A stretch of DNA of 64,000 nt from Rhodoferax sp. GTDB lineage: Bacteria; Pseudomonadota; Gammaproteobacteria; Burkholderiales; Burkholderiaceae_C. Of the stretch, positions 10,639 through 18,537 are shown in pieces. The stretch covers positions 62,001 to 126,000 of the forward strand of contig JARLJH010000039.1 of NCBI GenBank assembly GCA_031291305.1. Direction: 5' to 3'. The translations under genes and the position numbers were made by a program. The notes beneath the pieces are model-generated. The model was given only the letters and a program-made list of their open reading frames with translations, was not told the DNA's origin and did no database searches. Positions within the stretch are counted from its first letter, which is position 1. Each line of letters starts with the position of its first letter.

Positions 10639-10967
10639 CGCTCAGCAAATTCCAGCGAACTACCGGACTGTTCACTAGCGAAACGCGAGAGCGAGGCGAA
10701 AAATTCGCCTGAACCCTTGGTGTCCATCCACTGTTTGCCATCAAATTGATAGTGGAAGCCACCGCATTTGGCGGCCAGCCAAATTTCATGCAGCGGTTTT
10801 TGCAAATTGATCACGATCTGACTGTGGTTGGCAAAAACCAGCGTCACCATCCCGCCGGTGCGCTGGTTGTCGATGTCCACGCTGGTTTCATCGTTGATAC
10901 GGTCACAACTGGCCTCGATGGCCTTGAGTGCGCGCTCTGCAGTGTCCATAAATTCAGTGTCGGTCAT
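10635..10967 (-). CDS. cyaY: iron donor protein CyaY (bacterial frataxin)
   Basis: Small cytoplasmic iron-binding protein that modulates Fe-S cluster assembly on IscU/IscS. The 110-residue product begins [18 protein letters not shown], the acidic first helix of frataxin. The strands [19 protein letters not shown] and the conserved [15 protein letters not shown] follow. An upstream in-frame start at 10997 would add residues foreign to the family, so ATG 10967 is chosen. It converges with mrcA and the two stop regions overlap by 4 nt. It diverges from lptM, with only 12 bp between the starts. Confidence 0.95.
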   Translation of the reverse strand: MTDTEFMDTAERALKAIEASCDRINDETSVDIDNQRTGGMVTLVFANHSQIVINLQKPLHEIWLAAKCGGFHYQFDGKQWMDTKGSGEFFASLSRFASEQSGSSLEFAER

Positions 10968-10979
10968 TACAATTTCACC

Positions 10980-11219
10980 ATGATGTTGTTCAAGCAAATT
11001 TTAGTTCGGGCCCTCGCTCTGGTGAGTATGACCATCGCTGCTGTCATTTTGGCAGCTTGCGGGCAAACGGGCGATTTGTATATGCCCAAACCCCCTGCAG
11101 GAACGCGCCAAGCCACACTACCAGAAACGCTGATACCAGGGGCATTTAAGAAGAGCGCTCCGGCAACCGGCACACAAGCTGCTTCGCCAGATCAACCCGC
11201 GAGTGCCCCCATCCAGTAA
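10980..11219 (+). CDS. lptM: small LptM (YifL)-type lipoprotein
   Basis: A 79-residue lipoprotein with signal peptide, lipobox LAAC and the hallmark [10 protein letters not shown] directly after the cysteine. This matches the CGxxGPLYxP motif of LptM/YifL, reported in E. coli to assist LptD maturation in the outer membrane. The remainder is a Pro/Ala-rich tail. Two adjacent ATGs (10980, 10983) could serve as start. In relatives I recall this gene being followed by lysA (diaminopimelate decarboxylase). Here no lysA follows: 45 bp later the convergent msrQ gene ends inside a palindromic repeat. Confidence 0.85.
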   Translation: MMLFKQILVRALALVSMTIAAVILAACGQTGDLYMPKPPAGTRQATLPETLIPGAFKKSAPATGTQAASPDQPASAPIQ

Positions 11220-11264
11220 TGCCGACACCGGCTGAGGTGTAGACAGACATTCCGCTTATTTGCT

Positions 11265-11951
11265 TTAAAATAAATAGCTGCCAACCCTTTGTAAAAAGGG
11301 GCTAGCAGCCAATTTGTTACTTGATATCAAGTACCTCAAGATACGCCACCCCAATAGCAAACCGATGATGGCCGTATAAATCCACACCTGCGTGAAGTCA
11401 TTCTTGCCAGCGCGCATCCAGAAAAAATGCAACAGGGCCAATTCGGCCACGGCGTACACCGTCCGGTGAAGCCGCTGCCAGTTTTTGCCACCCATCGCCC
11501 GCACAACCCGGTTCGACGAGGTAAGCGCCAGCGCGCTGAGCAAAATAAATCCCGTGAACCCCACCAAGATAAAAGGTCGTTTGGCAATATCGTGCGTGAT
11601 GTCCGTCAGTTCGAACCCCATATCGAACCAGCCATAGCTCAGCAGATGCAGCGAAGCGTAAAAATAAACAAACAAGCCCAGCATGCGTCGCCAGCGCGCC
11701 AATGCAGTCAGCTGCAAGGTGACGCGCACAGGCGTGACGGCCAGTAGCAGACACAACGCGCGCAGCGTCCAGTCGCCGGTTCGCCGCACCAAGGCCTGTG
11801 CCGGGTTGGCGCCCAGTTGGTCAAACACCACCGCCCACACCAGCATGATCAACGGCACCAGCATCGCAGCGAACAAGGTTGCTTTGCTCCACGGGCGCAG
11901 ACACCATCCGTTAACGCGAACGACCCAGCGCTGCTGAAGAAAACCGCCCAT
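11265..11951 (-). CDS. msrQ: MsrQ, haem-binding membrane subunit of the periplasmic Met-sulfoxide reductase
   Basis: Six-helix inner-membrane b-type cytochrome that passes quinol- or flavin-derived electrons to MsrP. The 228-residue product contains the ferric-reductase-like core: LLLAVTPVR, YFYASLHLLSYGWFD with a haem-ligand-type His, WQRLHRTVYAV and LLHFFW. It shares one base with the msrP stop, so the two are coupled. The last ~16 residues (LAASPFLQRVGSYLF) and the stop codon are encoded by a copy of the palindromic repeat (11269-11320), so the native C-terminus has been replaced or extended. Confidence 0.93.
   Translation of the reverse strand: MGGFLQQRWVVRVNGWCLRPWSKATLFAAMLVPLIMLVWAVVFDQLGANPAQALVRRTGDWTLRALCLLLAVTPVRVTLQLTALARWRRMLGLFVYFYASLHLLSYGWFDMGFELTDITHDIAKRPFILVGFTGFILLSALALTSSNRVVRAMGGKNWQRLHRTVYAVAELALLHFFWMRAGKNDFTQVWIYTAIIGLLLGWRILRYLISSNKLAASPFLQRVGSYLF
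11269..11320. repeat. palindromic element copy 1, forming the msrQ 3' end
   Basis: Imperfect inverted repeat with arms around GCTGCCAACCCTTT and AAGGGGCTAGCAGC, flanked by AT-rich ends. It shares the TAGCTGC...GGGCTAGnAGCC layout with the other copies listed here. It lies between the convergent lptM and msrQ genes, encodes the msrQ tail and may act as a terminator. Confidence 0.75.
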
Positions 11952-12949
11952 CAGAAAAACTTCTTCAAATCCATACCCGCGTACATCTGCCCCACCTGCG
12001 CCTCATAGCCGTTAAACAGCAGCGTCTTGCGCTTTCGGGCAAATAACCCGTCTTCACCAATGCGCCGCTCGGTTGCTTGACTCCAGCGCGGGTGATCTAC
12101 CAGCGGGTTCACATTCGAATAAAAGCCGTATTCGCTCGGAGCGGCCCGCCCCCAAGCGGTTTTCGGCTGACTTTCGGTGAAGCGAATTTTGACCAAGCTT
12201 TTGCCGCTCTTGAAACCATATTTCCACGGCACCACCAGCCGCAGCGGTGCACCATTCTGCTTGGGCAAAGCCTCGCCGTACATGCCAAATGCCAGCAAGG
12301 TCAACGGGTGCAAGGCCTCATCCATGCGCAAGCCCTCAACATACGGCCAGTCCAGTACATTGGAGCGCACTCCCGGCATGGTTTTCGGATCAGCCATCGT
12401 GACAAACTCCACATACTTGGCACTGCCCAGCGGCTCCACCTTGCGAATCAGTTCCGACAGCGAGTACCCGACCCAAGGAATCACCATCGACCAGCCCTCG
12501 ACGCAGCGCAACCGGTAAATACGCTCTTCCTGGGCACTGAGCTTGAGCAAGTCCTCCAACGCATAGCGACCCGGCTTTTTGACCAGCCCTTCAATCTCGA
12601 CAGACCAAGGGCTGATAGGCATGGACTGCGCGTGCTGCGCCGGGTCAGACTTGTCGGTGCCAAACTCATAAAAATTGTTATAGGTGGTGGCGTCCTTGTA
12701 GGTGGTGACTTTCTCCATACTCACGGCACCAGGTACCGAAGTTTTGCTTGGCTTCAGCGGGGCATTCTGCCCAGGCGACACCCAGCCCTGGGCCAGCGCC
12801 TCACGGCTCGCCCAGCCCGCCATCGCAACGCCCGCCACACCGCTGGCCATGAGCCGAATCAGGTCGCGGCGCGATTGGTAAGCCGACAGCGATGTGATCT
12901 CGCTGCTGGCGGCATGAATAAATCCTTGGGAATCGCTTTTGATCAACAT
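11951..12949 (-). CDS. msrP: MsrP, periplasmic molybdopterin Met-sulfoxide reductase catalytic subunit
   Basis: Repairs oxidised methionines in periplasmic proteins using Mo-molybdopterin and electrons from MsrQ. The 332-residue product has a twin-arginine signal (SRRDLI, residues 26-31, then a hydrophobic stretch ending ALAQ). The sulfite-oxidase-fold domain has the Mo-ligating Cys in [11 protein letters not shown] and the conserved [18 protein letters not shown]. The open frame extends 50 codons further upstream, but the ATG at 12947-12949 has GAGGA 8 nt before it and gives the family's normal N-terminus. Confidence 0.94.
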   Translation of the reverse strand: MLIKSDSQGFIHAASSEITSLSAYQSRRDLIRLMASGVAGVAMAGWASREALAQGWVSPGQNAPLKPSKTSVPGAVSMEKVTTYKDATTYNNFYEFGTDKSDPAQHAQSMPISPWSVEIEGLVKKPGRYALEDLLKLSAQEERIYRLRCVEGWSMVIPWVGYSLSELIRKVEPLGSAKYVEFVTMADPKTMPGVRSNVLDWPYVEGLRMDEALHPLTLLAFGMYGEALPKQNGAPLRLVVPWKYGFKSGKSLVKIRFTESQPKTAWGRAAPSEYGFYSNVNPLVDHPRWSQATERRIGEDGLFARKRKTLLFNGYEAQVGQMYAGMDLKKFF

Positions 12950-13104
12950 GCCGAAAATCCTCAATGACGAAAGTGCTTGTGAGAATGATTGGCGCACAAA
13001 AGTTTCCACACCGCGCAACTGGAGCGGGAAAGACCCCTCAACGCTATTGACTGGTGCAAGCCGACCAGCACGCTCAAGACTCGCCCGTGCAACAGCCAAC
13101 AGGC

Positions 13105-13140
13105 AAAAAAAAAGCAGACCTGATCAGGGTCTGCTTTTTT
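13105..13140. terminator. bidirectional intrinsic terminator
   Basis: Perfect 8-bp stem (AGCAGACC, 13113-13120, with GGTCTGCT, 13128-13135) and a 7-nt loop. An A-run precedes it and a T-run follows it, so it can work on both strands. On the minus strand it ends the cytochrome c4 transcript before msrP. Confidence 0.9.
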
Positions 13141-13191
13141 GGGGTGGGGGATAACCGGTCTACTTCAGGGCCACACCTGCCCCGCAAGACT

Positions 13192-13815
13192 TCACTTCAG
13201 ACTGGCAACGTATTCAGCCACAGCCTTGATTTCGCGGTCATTGAGCTTGGCTGCAACGCCCGACATTTGCAGGTTGTTATTACGCTCACCGCTGCGAAAG
13301 GTGTTCAGTTGGTTTAGCACGTAATTCACTTGCTGACCGTGCAGGCGCGGGTACTGGGCCGGAATACCAGCCGCTGTCGGCCCATGGCAGCCAGCGCAAG
13401 CTGGGATGTTGCGCTCAAGCACGCCACCCACATAAATACGCTGTCCCTGGGCGATCAGATCGGCGTCGGCGGCTGTGCCAGCAGATTCCTTGTTGGTCGT
13501 CACCCAATAGGCAATGTTCCTCATGTCATCTGGACTCAAGGTCGAGGCAAACCCTAACATGATGGCGTTTTGACGTTTACCAGCCTTGAACTCGGTGAGT
13601 TGCTTGATCAGATATTCAGGATGTTGTTGGGCCAGTTTGGGGTAATCCGGCACCAGAGAATTACCATCTGGTCCATGACAGGCGGCACAGACAGCTGCAA
13701 AACTGGCTTGGCCCTTGGCCAAATCCGGCTTGGCTGCTGTAGCCTCTTGCGCGAAACCAGACACAGCCGACGCGATCAACGACGCAGCGATCAATACAGT
13801 GGAGATGAGCTTCAT
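13192..13815 (-). CDS. dihaem cytochrome c4-type protein
   Basis: Periplasmic electron carrier with two class I haem domains. The 207-residue product has a signal peptide cleaved near GFAQ. Haem motifs are CAACH (Cys43-His47) and CAGCH (Cys140-His144), and each half has a distal Met region (AIMLGFA; LQMSGVA). The tandem-domain layout is that of cytochrome c4, which usually feeds terminal oxidases. The ATG at 13813-13815 gives a proper signal peptide; the longer frame upstream does not. It is monocistronic between a terminator and the divergent engB. Confidence 0.92.
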   Translation of the reverse strand: MKLISTVLIAASLIASAVSGFAQEATAAKPDLAKGQASFAAVCAACHGPDGNSLVPDYPKLAQQHPEYLIKQLTEFKAGKRQNAIMLGFASTLSPDDMRNIAYWVTTNKESAGTAADADLIAQGQRIYVGGVLERNIPACAGCHGPTAAGIPAQYPRLHGQQVNYVLNQLNTFRSGERNNNLQMSGVAAKLNDREIKAVAEYVASLK

Positions 13816-13886
13816 AGAGATTCCGGTCAAGTCATGAGTACAAAACCGGGTGATTCTACAATGCGCTCCCGCTTCAGATTGCCCAC

Positions 13887-14639
13887 ATGACCATTCCATC
13901 CAGCACAGCCGATACAAAACCGGCGGGCATCGCCACTCCATCAGCCACGGGCGTCACGCCTGCCGAGGCACTAGGCTGGATGCACACGGCCAAATTTTTG
14001 ACAACGGCACCGCAGCTGCACTTCTTGCCCCCCCTGAGCGTGCCAGAGATCGCTTTTGTCGGGCGCTCCAATGCGGGCAAGTCCACCTGCATCAATACAC
14101 TGACGCAGCAGAAACAACTGGCTTTTGCATCCAAAAAACCGGGACGAACACAGCATATCAACTTGTTTTCTCTGGGCAAGCAGGGTGTGACCGATGCCGT
14201 TCTGGCCGACCTGCCGGGCTACGGCTATGCCGCCGTTCCCAAGCAGGACAAGATCCGCTGGCAGCAGGTCATGGCCAACTATCTGGTGACACGTGAAAAC
14301 CTGAAAGCCATCGTGCTGATGTGCGACCCGCGTCACGGCCTGACCGAGCTGGATGAAATTTTGCTCGACGTGGTACGCCCCAGGGTCGAAGAAGGCCTGA
14401 AGTTTCTGGTGGTGCTCACCAAGGCCGACAAGCTGACCCGCTCCGAGCAGACCAAGGCGCTGTCGATCATGAAACTGCAGGCCGGTGGTGGCGAAGTGCG
14501 CCTGTTTTCGGCCACCAAACGCCAGGGCATTGAGGATGTGGCCATGCTGCTGTGGCAGTGGGCCCATCCGCCGCTTCCCGACGTGACCGCTGCAAAGCCG
14601 GACCATCCCCAAGAGACGCCCCTGACTGATACTAATTAG
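13887..14639 (+). CDS. engB: ribosome-biogenesis GTPase EngB (YihA/YsxC)
   Basis: Essential small GTPase for 50S subunit assembly. All five G motifs are visible: GRSNAGKST (G1), PGRTQH (G2), DLPGYG (G3), TKAD (G4) and SATKRQG (G5). The family-typical Trp/aromatic-rich C-terminal helix (MLLWQWAH) is present too. Its 250 residues are slightly long because of an extra ~30-residue N-terminus and a polar C-terminal tail. The start at 13887 has only a weak Shine-Dalgarno. The TAG stop abuts a palindromic repeat that separates it from the convergent acyltransferase gene. Confidence 0.95.
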   Translation: MTIPSSTADTKPAGIATPSATGVTPAEALGWMHTAKFLTTAPQLHFLPPLSVPEIAFVGRSNAGKSTCINTLTQQKQLAFASKKPGRTQHINLFSLGKQGVTDAVLADLPGYGYAAVPKQDKIRWQQVMANYLVTRENLKAIVLMCDPRHGLTELDEILLDVVRPRVEEGLKFLVVLTKADKLTRSEQTKALSIMKLQAGGGEVRLFSATKRQGIEDVAMLLWQWAHPPLPDVTAAKPDHPQETPLTDTN

Positions 14640-14690
14640 ATAGCTGACAGCGCTTATAAAATAAGGGCTAGAAGCCTATTTCATTGATAG
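14638..14690. repeat. palindromic element copy 2 between engB and an acyltransferase gene
   Basis: Contains GATAGCTGACAGCGCTTATA...ATAAGGGCTAGAAGCCTATTTC, with dyad GCGCTTAT/ATAAGGGC. It begins inside the engB stop codon and its other end supplies the TGA stop of the convergent lpxL-like gene, so it fills the whole intergenic space. Confidence 0.85.
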
Positions 14691-15550
14691 AAATCTGGCT
14701 CGCCGTTGGGACGATCCTTGAAGCGTTTGTGCACCCAGTAGTACTGTTCGGGCATGGAATCAATGTAGCTTTGCAAGCTTGCATTCATGCGCGCGGTGTC
14801 TACCACTGCATCGTCGCAAGGAAAGTCTGACCAGCTTGGCAGCACTTCCACCGCGTAGCCAGTGGGCGTCAAACGGGTGATCACGGGTACCACTTTGGCT
14901 CGACCCAGCCGCGCAAAGCGTGACAGGCTGGGCACCGTGGCCGCGCTGACCCCGTAAAACGGCACAAACACGGACTCGTGTGGACCGAAGTTCATATCCG
15001 GCAGCAAATACAGTGGGTCGCCAGCGCGCAAGGCTGCCACGATGGTCTTGACACCATCGGATCGGCCAAAGAGGCGAGCCGAACCAAACCGCTGGCGGCC
15101 CTCCAGAATCCAGGCGTCCATGATCTGATTGGCCTGGTTGGTGTAAATGGTGGTGAAGTGGCGCGGCACCTGCTGAGTCAGTGCCGTCCAGCCCGCGTCG
15201 AGCCCAACAAAATGGGGGGCAAAAATCACCACCGGATCTTGTCCCGCCAACTCTTGCACTGCCCCCGTGAGAGTCAGCCGCGCACGCACCACCTCCGGTG
15301 CGCCATGCCAGAGCCAGCCCCTATCCAGCCAGGCCTGCGCAAAACGGACAAACATGCGCTGTGACAAGTGCTGGACTTCAGCCTCGCTCAGTTGTGGAAA
15401 ACACAGCCTCAAGTTGATCTGCACCACGCGCCTGCGGGATCTGACCCCCAAAAACAATATCCAGCCCAGAGCTACCCCAAGCGCACGCACCCAGGCCAAC
15501 GGCAGGTGCGCCAGGCCACGCATCAGAATCAGCGTCAAACGACTCAGCAT
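14681..15550 (-). CDS. LpxL/LpxM-family lipid A acyltransferase (second of pair)
   Basis: Inner-membrane-associated acyltransferase that adds a secondary acyl chain to lipid A. The 289-residue product has an N-terminal hydrophobic anchor and the HxxxxD catalytic pair in APHFVGLDAGW. It ends with the YYWVHKRFKDRP motif seen in LpxL/HtrB proteins. ATG 15550 starts 25 nt after the stop of the related upstream gene and is preferred over an in-frame upstream codon. The tandem pair suggests the two add different acyl chains. Which is LpxL and which LpxM cannot be decided from sequence alone. Confidence 0.9.
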   Translation of the reverse strand: MLSRLTLILMRGLAHLPLAWVRALGVALGWILFLGVRSRRRVVQINLRLCFPQLSEAEVQHLSQRMFVRFAQAWLDRGWLWHGAPEVVRARLTLTGAVQELAGQDPVVIFAPHFVGLDAGWTALTQQVPRHFTTIYTNQANQIMDAWILEGRQRFGSARLFGRSDGVKTIVAALRAGDPLYLLPDMNFGPHESVFVPFYGVSAATVPSLSRFARLGRAKVVPVITRLTPTGYAVEVLPSWSDFPCDDAVVDTARMNASLQSYIDSMPEQYYWVHKRFKDRPNGEPDFYQ

Positions 15551-15575
15551 ACTTGGGCTTGTAATAACAATGTCG

Positions 15576-16415
15576 TCATGACTCGTGCGCCGTGGCCTGG
15601 GGCGGTTTGTAGCGCGCATAGCCCCACAAATACTGCCCCGGACATTGCCGGATCAAGTCCTGCATAGCCTGGTTCACCGCAGTAGCAGCCAGTGTCAGAT
15701 CAAGGGGCAAAGACGCTTGCATTGGTTGAACATGCACCCGGTAACCCCGTCCCCAACCCAACCGCTCGCCCCAGGCCAGCAGCACCGTGGCACCCGTCTG
15801 CTGCACCAGACGTGCTGACAGCGTCATGGTGTAAGCATCACGCCCAAAAAACGGAACCATCACGCCCATACCCTGTGGTGGAACCTGATCGGGCAGCAGC
15901 CCGACACACTCGCCCTTTTTCAACGCCTTGATCAGTTGCTTGACCCCTGAGAGCGTAGTGGGCGCAGTCAGCATGCCTGGGCGCTGGCGCGAGGCATTCA
16001 CCACCGCACGCAGCCAGGCCTGGCGCGGTGGGCGAAACAGGACGGTCATGGGTTTGCCTGTCTGTCCATAACGCTGCGCATAGGCCTGGGCTGTAACTTC
16101 AAAGCAACCCATGTGTGGCGTCAGGAAAACCACCCCTCGCCCCAGCGCCAGCGCGGATTCCACATGCGGTGCACCATCCCATAACACAGGCACCGGACGA
16201 CCCAGCCATAAACGGGGCAGCTCACTCACCAGCTTGCCACTCTCGCCAACGGCAGACAGCCAATCACGCATGCCAATGCCTGCCTGGTGGACGTTATCCA
16301 AAAAACGCCTGCGGTAGACCCCGGATGTGGCAAACACAGCCCAACCCAGCAGCCAGCCAAGCCCCTGCAGCATGGCCAGCGGCAGCACGGACAAGAATCT
16401 AAAAAAGGCGGTCAT
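15576..16415 (-). CDS. LpxL/LpxM-family lipid A acyltransferase (first of pair)
   Basis: A 279-residue acyltransferase with one N-terminal membrane helix. The catalytic motif TPHMGCFEV has Glu in place of the usual Asp of HxxxxD; both acids occur in the LpxL family. LLPDQVPPQGMGVMVPFFG is the acyl-donor-side motif, and YLWGYARYK is the C-terminal signature. It is the first gene of a two-gene unit and diverges from metK. Sequence similarity to the next gene is low but the motif order is the same, so they are old paralogues rather than a recent duplication. Confidence 0.9.
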   Translation of the reverse strand: MTAFFRFLSVLPLAMLQGLGWLLGWAVFATSGVYRRRFLDNVHQAGIGMRDWLSAVGESGKLVSELPRLWLGRPVPVLWDGAPHVESALALGRGVVFLTPHMGCFEVTAQAYAQRYGQTGKPMTVLFRPPRQAWLRAVVNASRQRPGMLTAPTTLSGVKQLIKALKKGECVGLLPDQVPPQGMGVMVPFFGRDAYTMTLSARLVQQTGATVLLAWGERLGWGRGYRVHVQPMQASLPLDLTLAATAVNQAMQDLIRQCPGQYLWGYARYKPPQATAHES

Positions 16416-16606
16416 GGAGTGGGCTAAACTATGCGCGTCGCTGAGTTATGGAACTACTTGCAGGGCGACACACACAAGAGCCACCCCACACGGGTCGCCA
16501 TTGTGCCTTGTCAAATGATTGGCAAATCTGCTAAAGCGTTCGCCGAAAGCCCCAAAAGCCCAAGCAACGCAACTAGGTTGTTAACTTTTTATCAGGAGCT
16601 TTGAAC

Positions 16607-17788
16607 ATGGCGAACGACTTCCTTTTCACCTCTGAATCTGTCTCTGAAGGTCACCCCGACAAGGTGTCCGACCAAATTTCCGATGCCATTCTTGACGCGG
16701 TGTTCAAGCAGGACCCGCATTCACGCGTCGCCGCTGAAACGCTGTGCAACACCGGCCTGGTAGTGCTGGCTGGCGAGATCACCACCAACGCTAACGTGGA
16801 CTACATCCAGGTGGCGCGCGACACCATCAAGCGCATTGGCTACGACAACACCGAATACGGCATCGACTACAAGGGCTGTGCGGTGCTGGTGGCCTACGAC
16901 AAGCAGAGCAACGACATCGCCCAAGGCGTGGACCATGCCAGCGATGACCATCTCAACACCGGTGCCGGCGACCAGGGCCTGATGTTCGGCTACGCCTGCA
17001 ACGAAACGCCCGAACTGATGCCCGCGCCCATCTACTACGCGCACCGTCTGGTGGAGCGTCAGGCGCAACTGCGCAAGGACGGACGCTTGCCGTTCTTGCG
17101 CCCCGACGCCAAAAGCCAGGTCACCATGCGTTATGTGGACGGCAAGCCGCACAGCATCGACACCGTGGTCTTGTCCACCCAACACAGCCCAGAGATGAGC
17201 CTGGGTCACCGCATGACCGATGCGTTTTACGAAGCCATTCGTGAAGAAATCATCAAGCCCGTGCTACCCAAGGAATGGCTCACCGCTGACACCAAGTACT
17301 TGATCAACCCCACCGGCCGCTTTGTCGTGGGTGGCCCGCAAGGCGATTGCGGTCTGACCGGACGCAAGATCATCGTCGACACCTACGGCGGCGCCTGCCC
17401 GCACGGCGGCGGCGCTTTCAGCGGCAAAGACCCGAGCAAGGTGGACCGTTCAGCCGCCTACGCCACGCGCTACGTGGCCAAAAATATTGTCGCTGCTGGC
17501 CTGGCGCGCCAGTGCCAAGTGCAGGTGGCTTACGCCATTGGTGTGGCCAAACCGATGAACGTGACCGTGTACACCGAAGGCACCGGCGTGATCCCGGACG
17601 ACGAAATTGCCGCCTTGGTCAATATTCACTTTGACCTGCGCCCCAAGGGCATCATCCAGATGCTGGACCTGCTGCGCCCGATCTACGAAAAGACTGCAGC
17701 CTACGGTCACTTTGGCCGCGAGGAACCCGAGTTCACCTGGGAGCGCACCGACAAAGCTGCAGCACTGCGTGCAGCTGCGGGCCTGTAA
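16607..17788 (+). CDS. metK: S-adenosylmethionine synthetase
   Basis: Makes S-adenosylmethionine from methionine and ATP in the cytoplasm. The 393-residue product has the usual length and the diagnostic motifs [13 protein letters not shown] (ATP/Met site), [12 protein letters not shown] and the P-loop-like [19 protein letters not shown] 16607 has AGGAG 8 nt upstream and is preferred over the TTG at 16601. I looked for a SAM-type riboswitch in the ~190-bp leader and did not recognise one. A good intrinsic terminator follows. Confidence 0.98.
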   Translation: MANDFLFTSESVSEGHPDKVSDQISDAILDAVFKQDPHSRVAAETLCNTGLVVLAGEITTNANVDYIQVARDTIKRIGYDNTEYGIDYKGCAVLVAYDKQSNDIAQGVDHASDDHLNTGAGDQGLMFGYACNETPELMPAPIYYAHRLVERQAQLRKDGRLPFLRPDAKSQVTMRYVDGKPHSIDTVVLSTQHSPEMSLGHRMTDAFYEAIREEIIKPVLPKEWLTADTKYLINPTGRFVVGGPQGDCGLTGRKIIVDTYGGACPHGGGAFSGKDPSKVDRSAAYATRYVAKNIVAAGLARQCQVQVAYAIGVAKPMNVTVYTEGTGVIPDDEIAALVNIHFDLRPKGIIQMLDLLRPIYEKTAAYGHFGREEPEFTWERTDKAAALRAAAGL

Positions 17789-17809
17789 AGCAGGTCTTTC
17801 GTCACCAGC

Positions 17810-17843
17810 GCCTCTGGCTCAGCGACGCCAGGGGCTTTTTTTT
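17810..17843 (+). terminator. metK intrinsic terminator
   Basis: Nine-base stem GCCTCTGGC (17810-17818) with GCCAGGGGC (17827-17835), one G-U pair, 8-nt loop and an eight-T tail, 22 nt after the metK stop. Confidence 0.9.
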
Positions 17844-17858
17844 GTACGCCGTTTTGCC

Positions 17859-18446
17859 ATGCAACGCACCATCTTCACCACCCCCGTCATCAATGGCCTG
17901 TTTCGTATCCTGTCGGTGATCTATCTCAAACTGGCTGGCTGGCGGATACAGGGCAAGTTGCCCGCCGACGCTGGAAAAAGCGTTCTCATCGCCGCGCCGC
18001 ACACCAGCAACTGGGACCTGCCCTATACGCTGATGGTGGCATTTGTGCTACGACTCAACGTGCACTGGATGGGCAAGGCCAGCATTTTTCGTTTCCCGTT
18101 TGGGGGAGTGATGCGCTGGCTGGGCGGCATCGCGGTGGACCGCTCCAAATCCAATAACCTGGTGGCAGCATCGGCCGATGCCATCACCCGGGCCAAAGGC
18201 GCACTGCAACTGATCGTGCCCCCTGAGGGCACACGCAGCAAAACGCGCTACTGGAAAACCGGCTTCTATCACATCGCCCAAGCCGCCCAGGTGCCGATCG
18301 TGATGGCCTACATGGACTACGCCAACAAAATCAGCGGTCTGGGCCCGATGTTTCAACCCACCGGCGACCTGGAGGCTGACATGCTGACCATCAAGGCGTT
18401 TTACGCACCGTTCAAGGGCAAGAACGCGGCGCAATTCGGAACGTAG
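17859..18446 (+). CDS. PlsC-like 1-acylglycerol-3-phosphate acyltransferase family protein
   Basis: A 195-residue membrane-associated lysophospholipid acyltransferase. The HxxxxD-type motif is HTSNWD (family NHxxxxD) and the glycerophosphate-binding motif is PPEGTRSK. A hydrophobic N-terminus precedes them. The short form resembles stand-alone PlsC-like proteins rather than the main PlsC, so the physiological substrate is uncertain. The open frame extends upstream through metK in another phase, but ATG 17859 just after the metK terminator fits the family. It needs its own promoter, which I could not identify. Confidence 0.88.
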   Translation: MQRTIFTTPVINGLFRILSVIYLKLAGWRIQGKLPADAGKSVLIAAPHTSNWDLPYTLMVAFVLRLNVHWMGKASIFRFPFGGVMRWLGGIAVDRSKSNNLVAASADAITRAKGALQLIVPPEGTRSKTRYWKTGFYHIAQAAQVPIVMAYMDYANKISGLGPMFQPTGDLEADMLTIKAFYAPFKGKNAAQFGT

Positions 18447-18537
18447 CTGCACGCTGCGTCCACCCGTCTCCGAGCGGTGACATCCCAAGGACACCGATTT
18501 TTGGCCAACCTTCCTTCTGGTTGCGTTCGATAAACAC

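Noticed and set aside
16416..16606. Possible SAM riboswitch upstream of metK
   Set aside because: No recognisable SAM-I, SAM-II or SAH core could be identified by eye; left unannotated.
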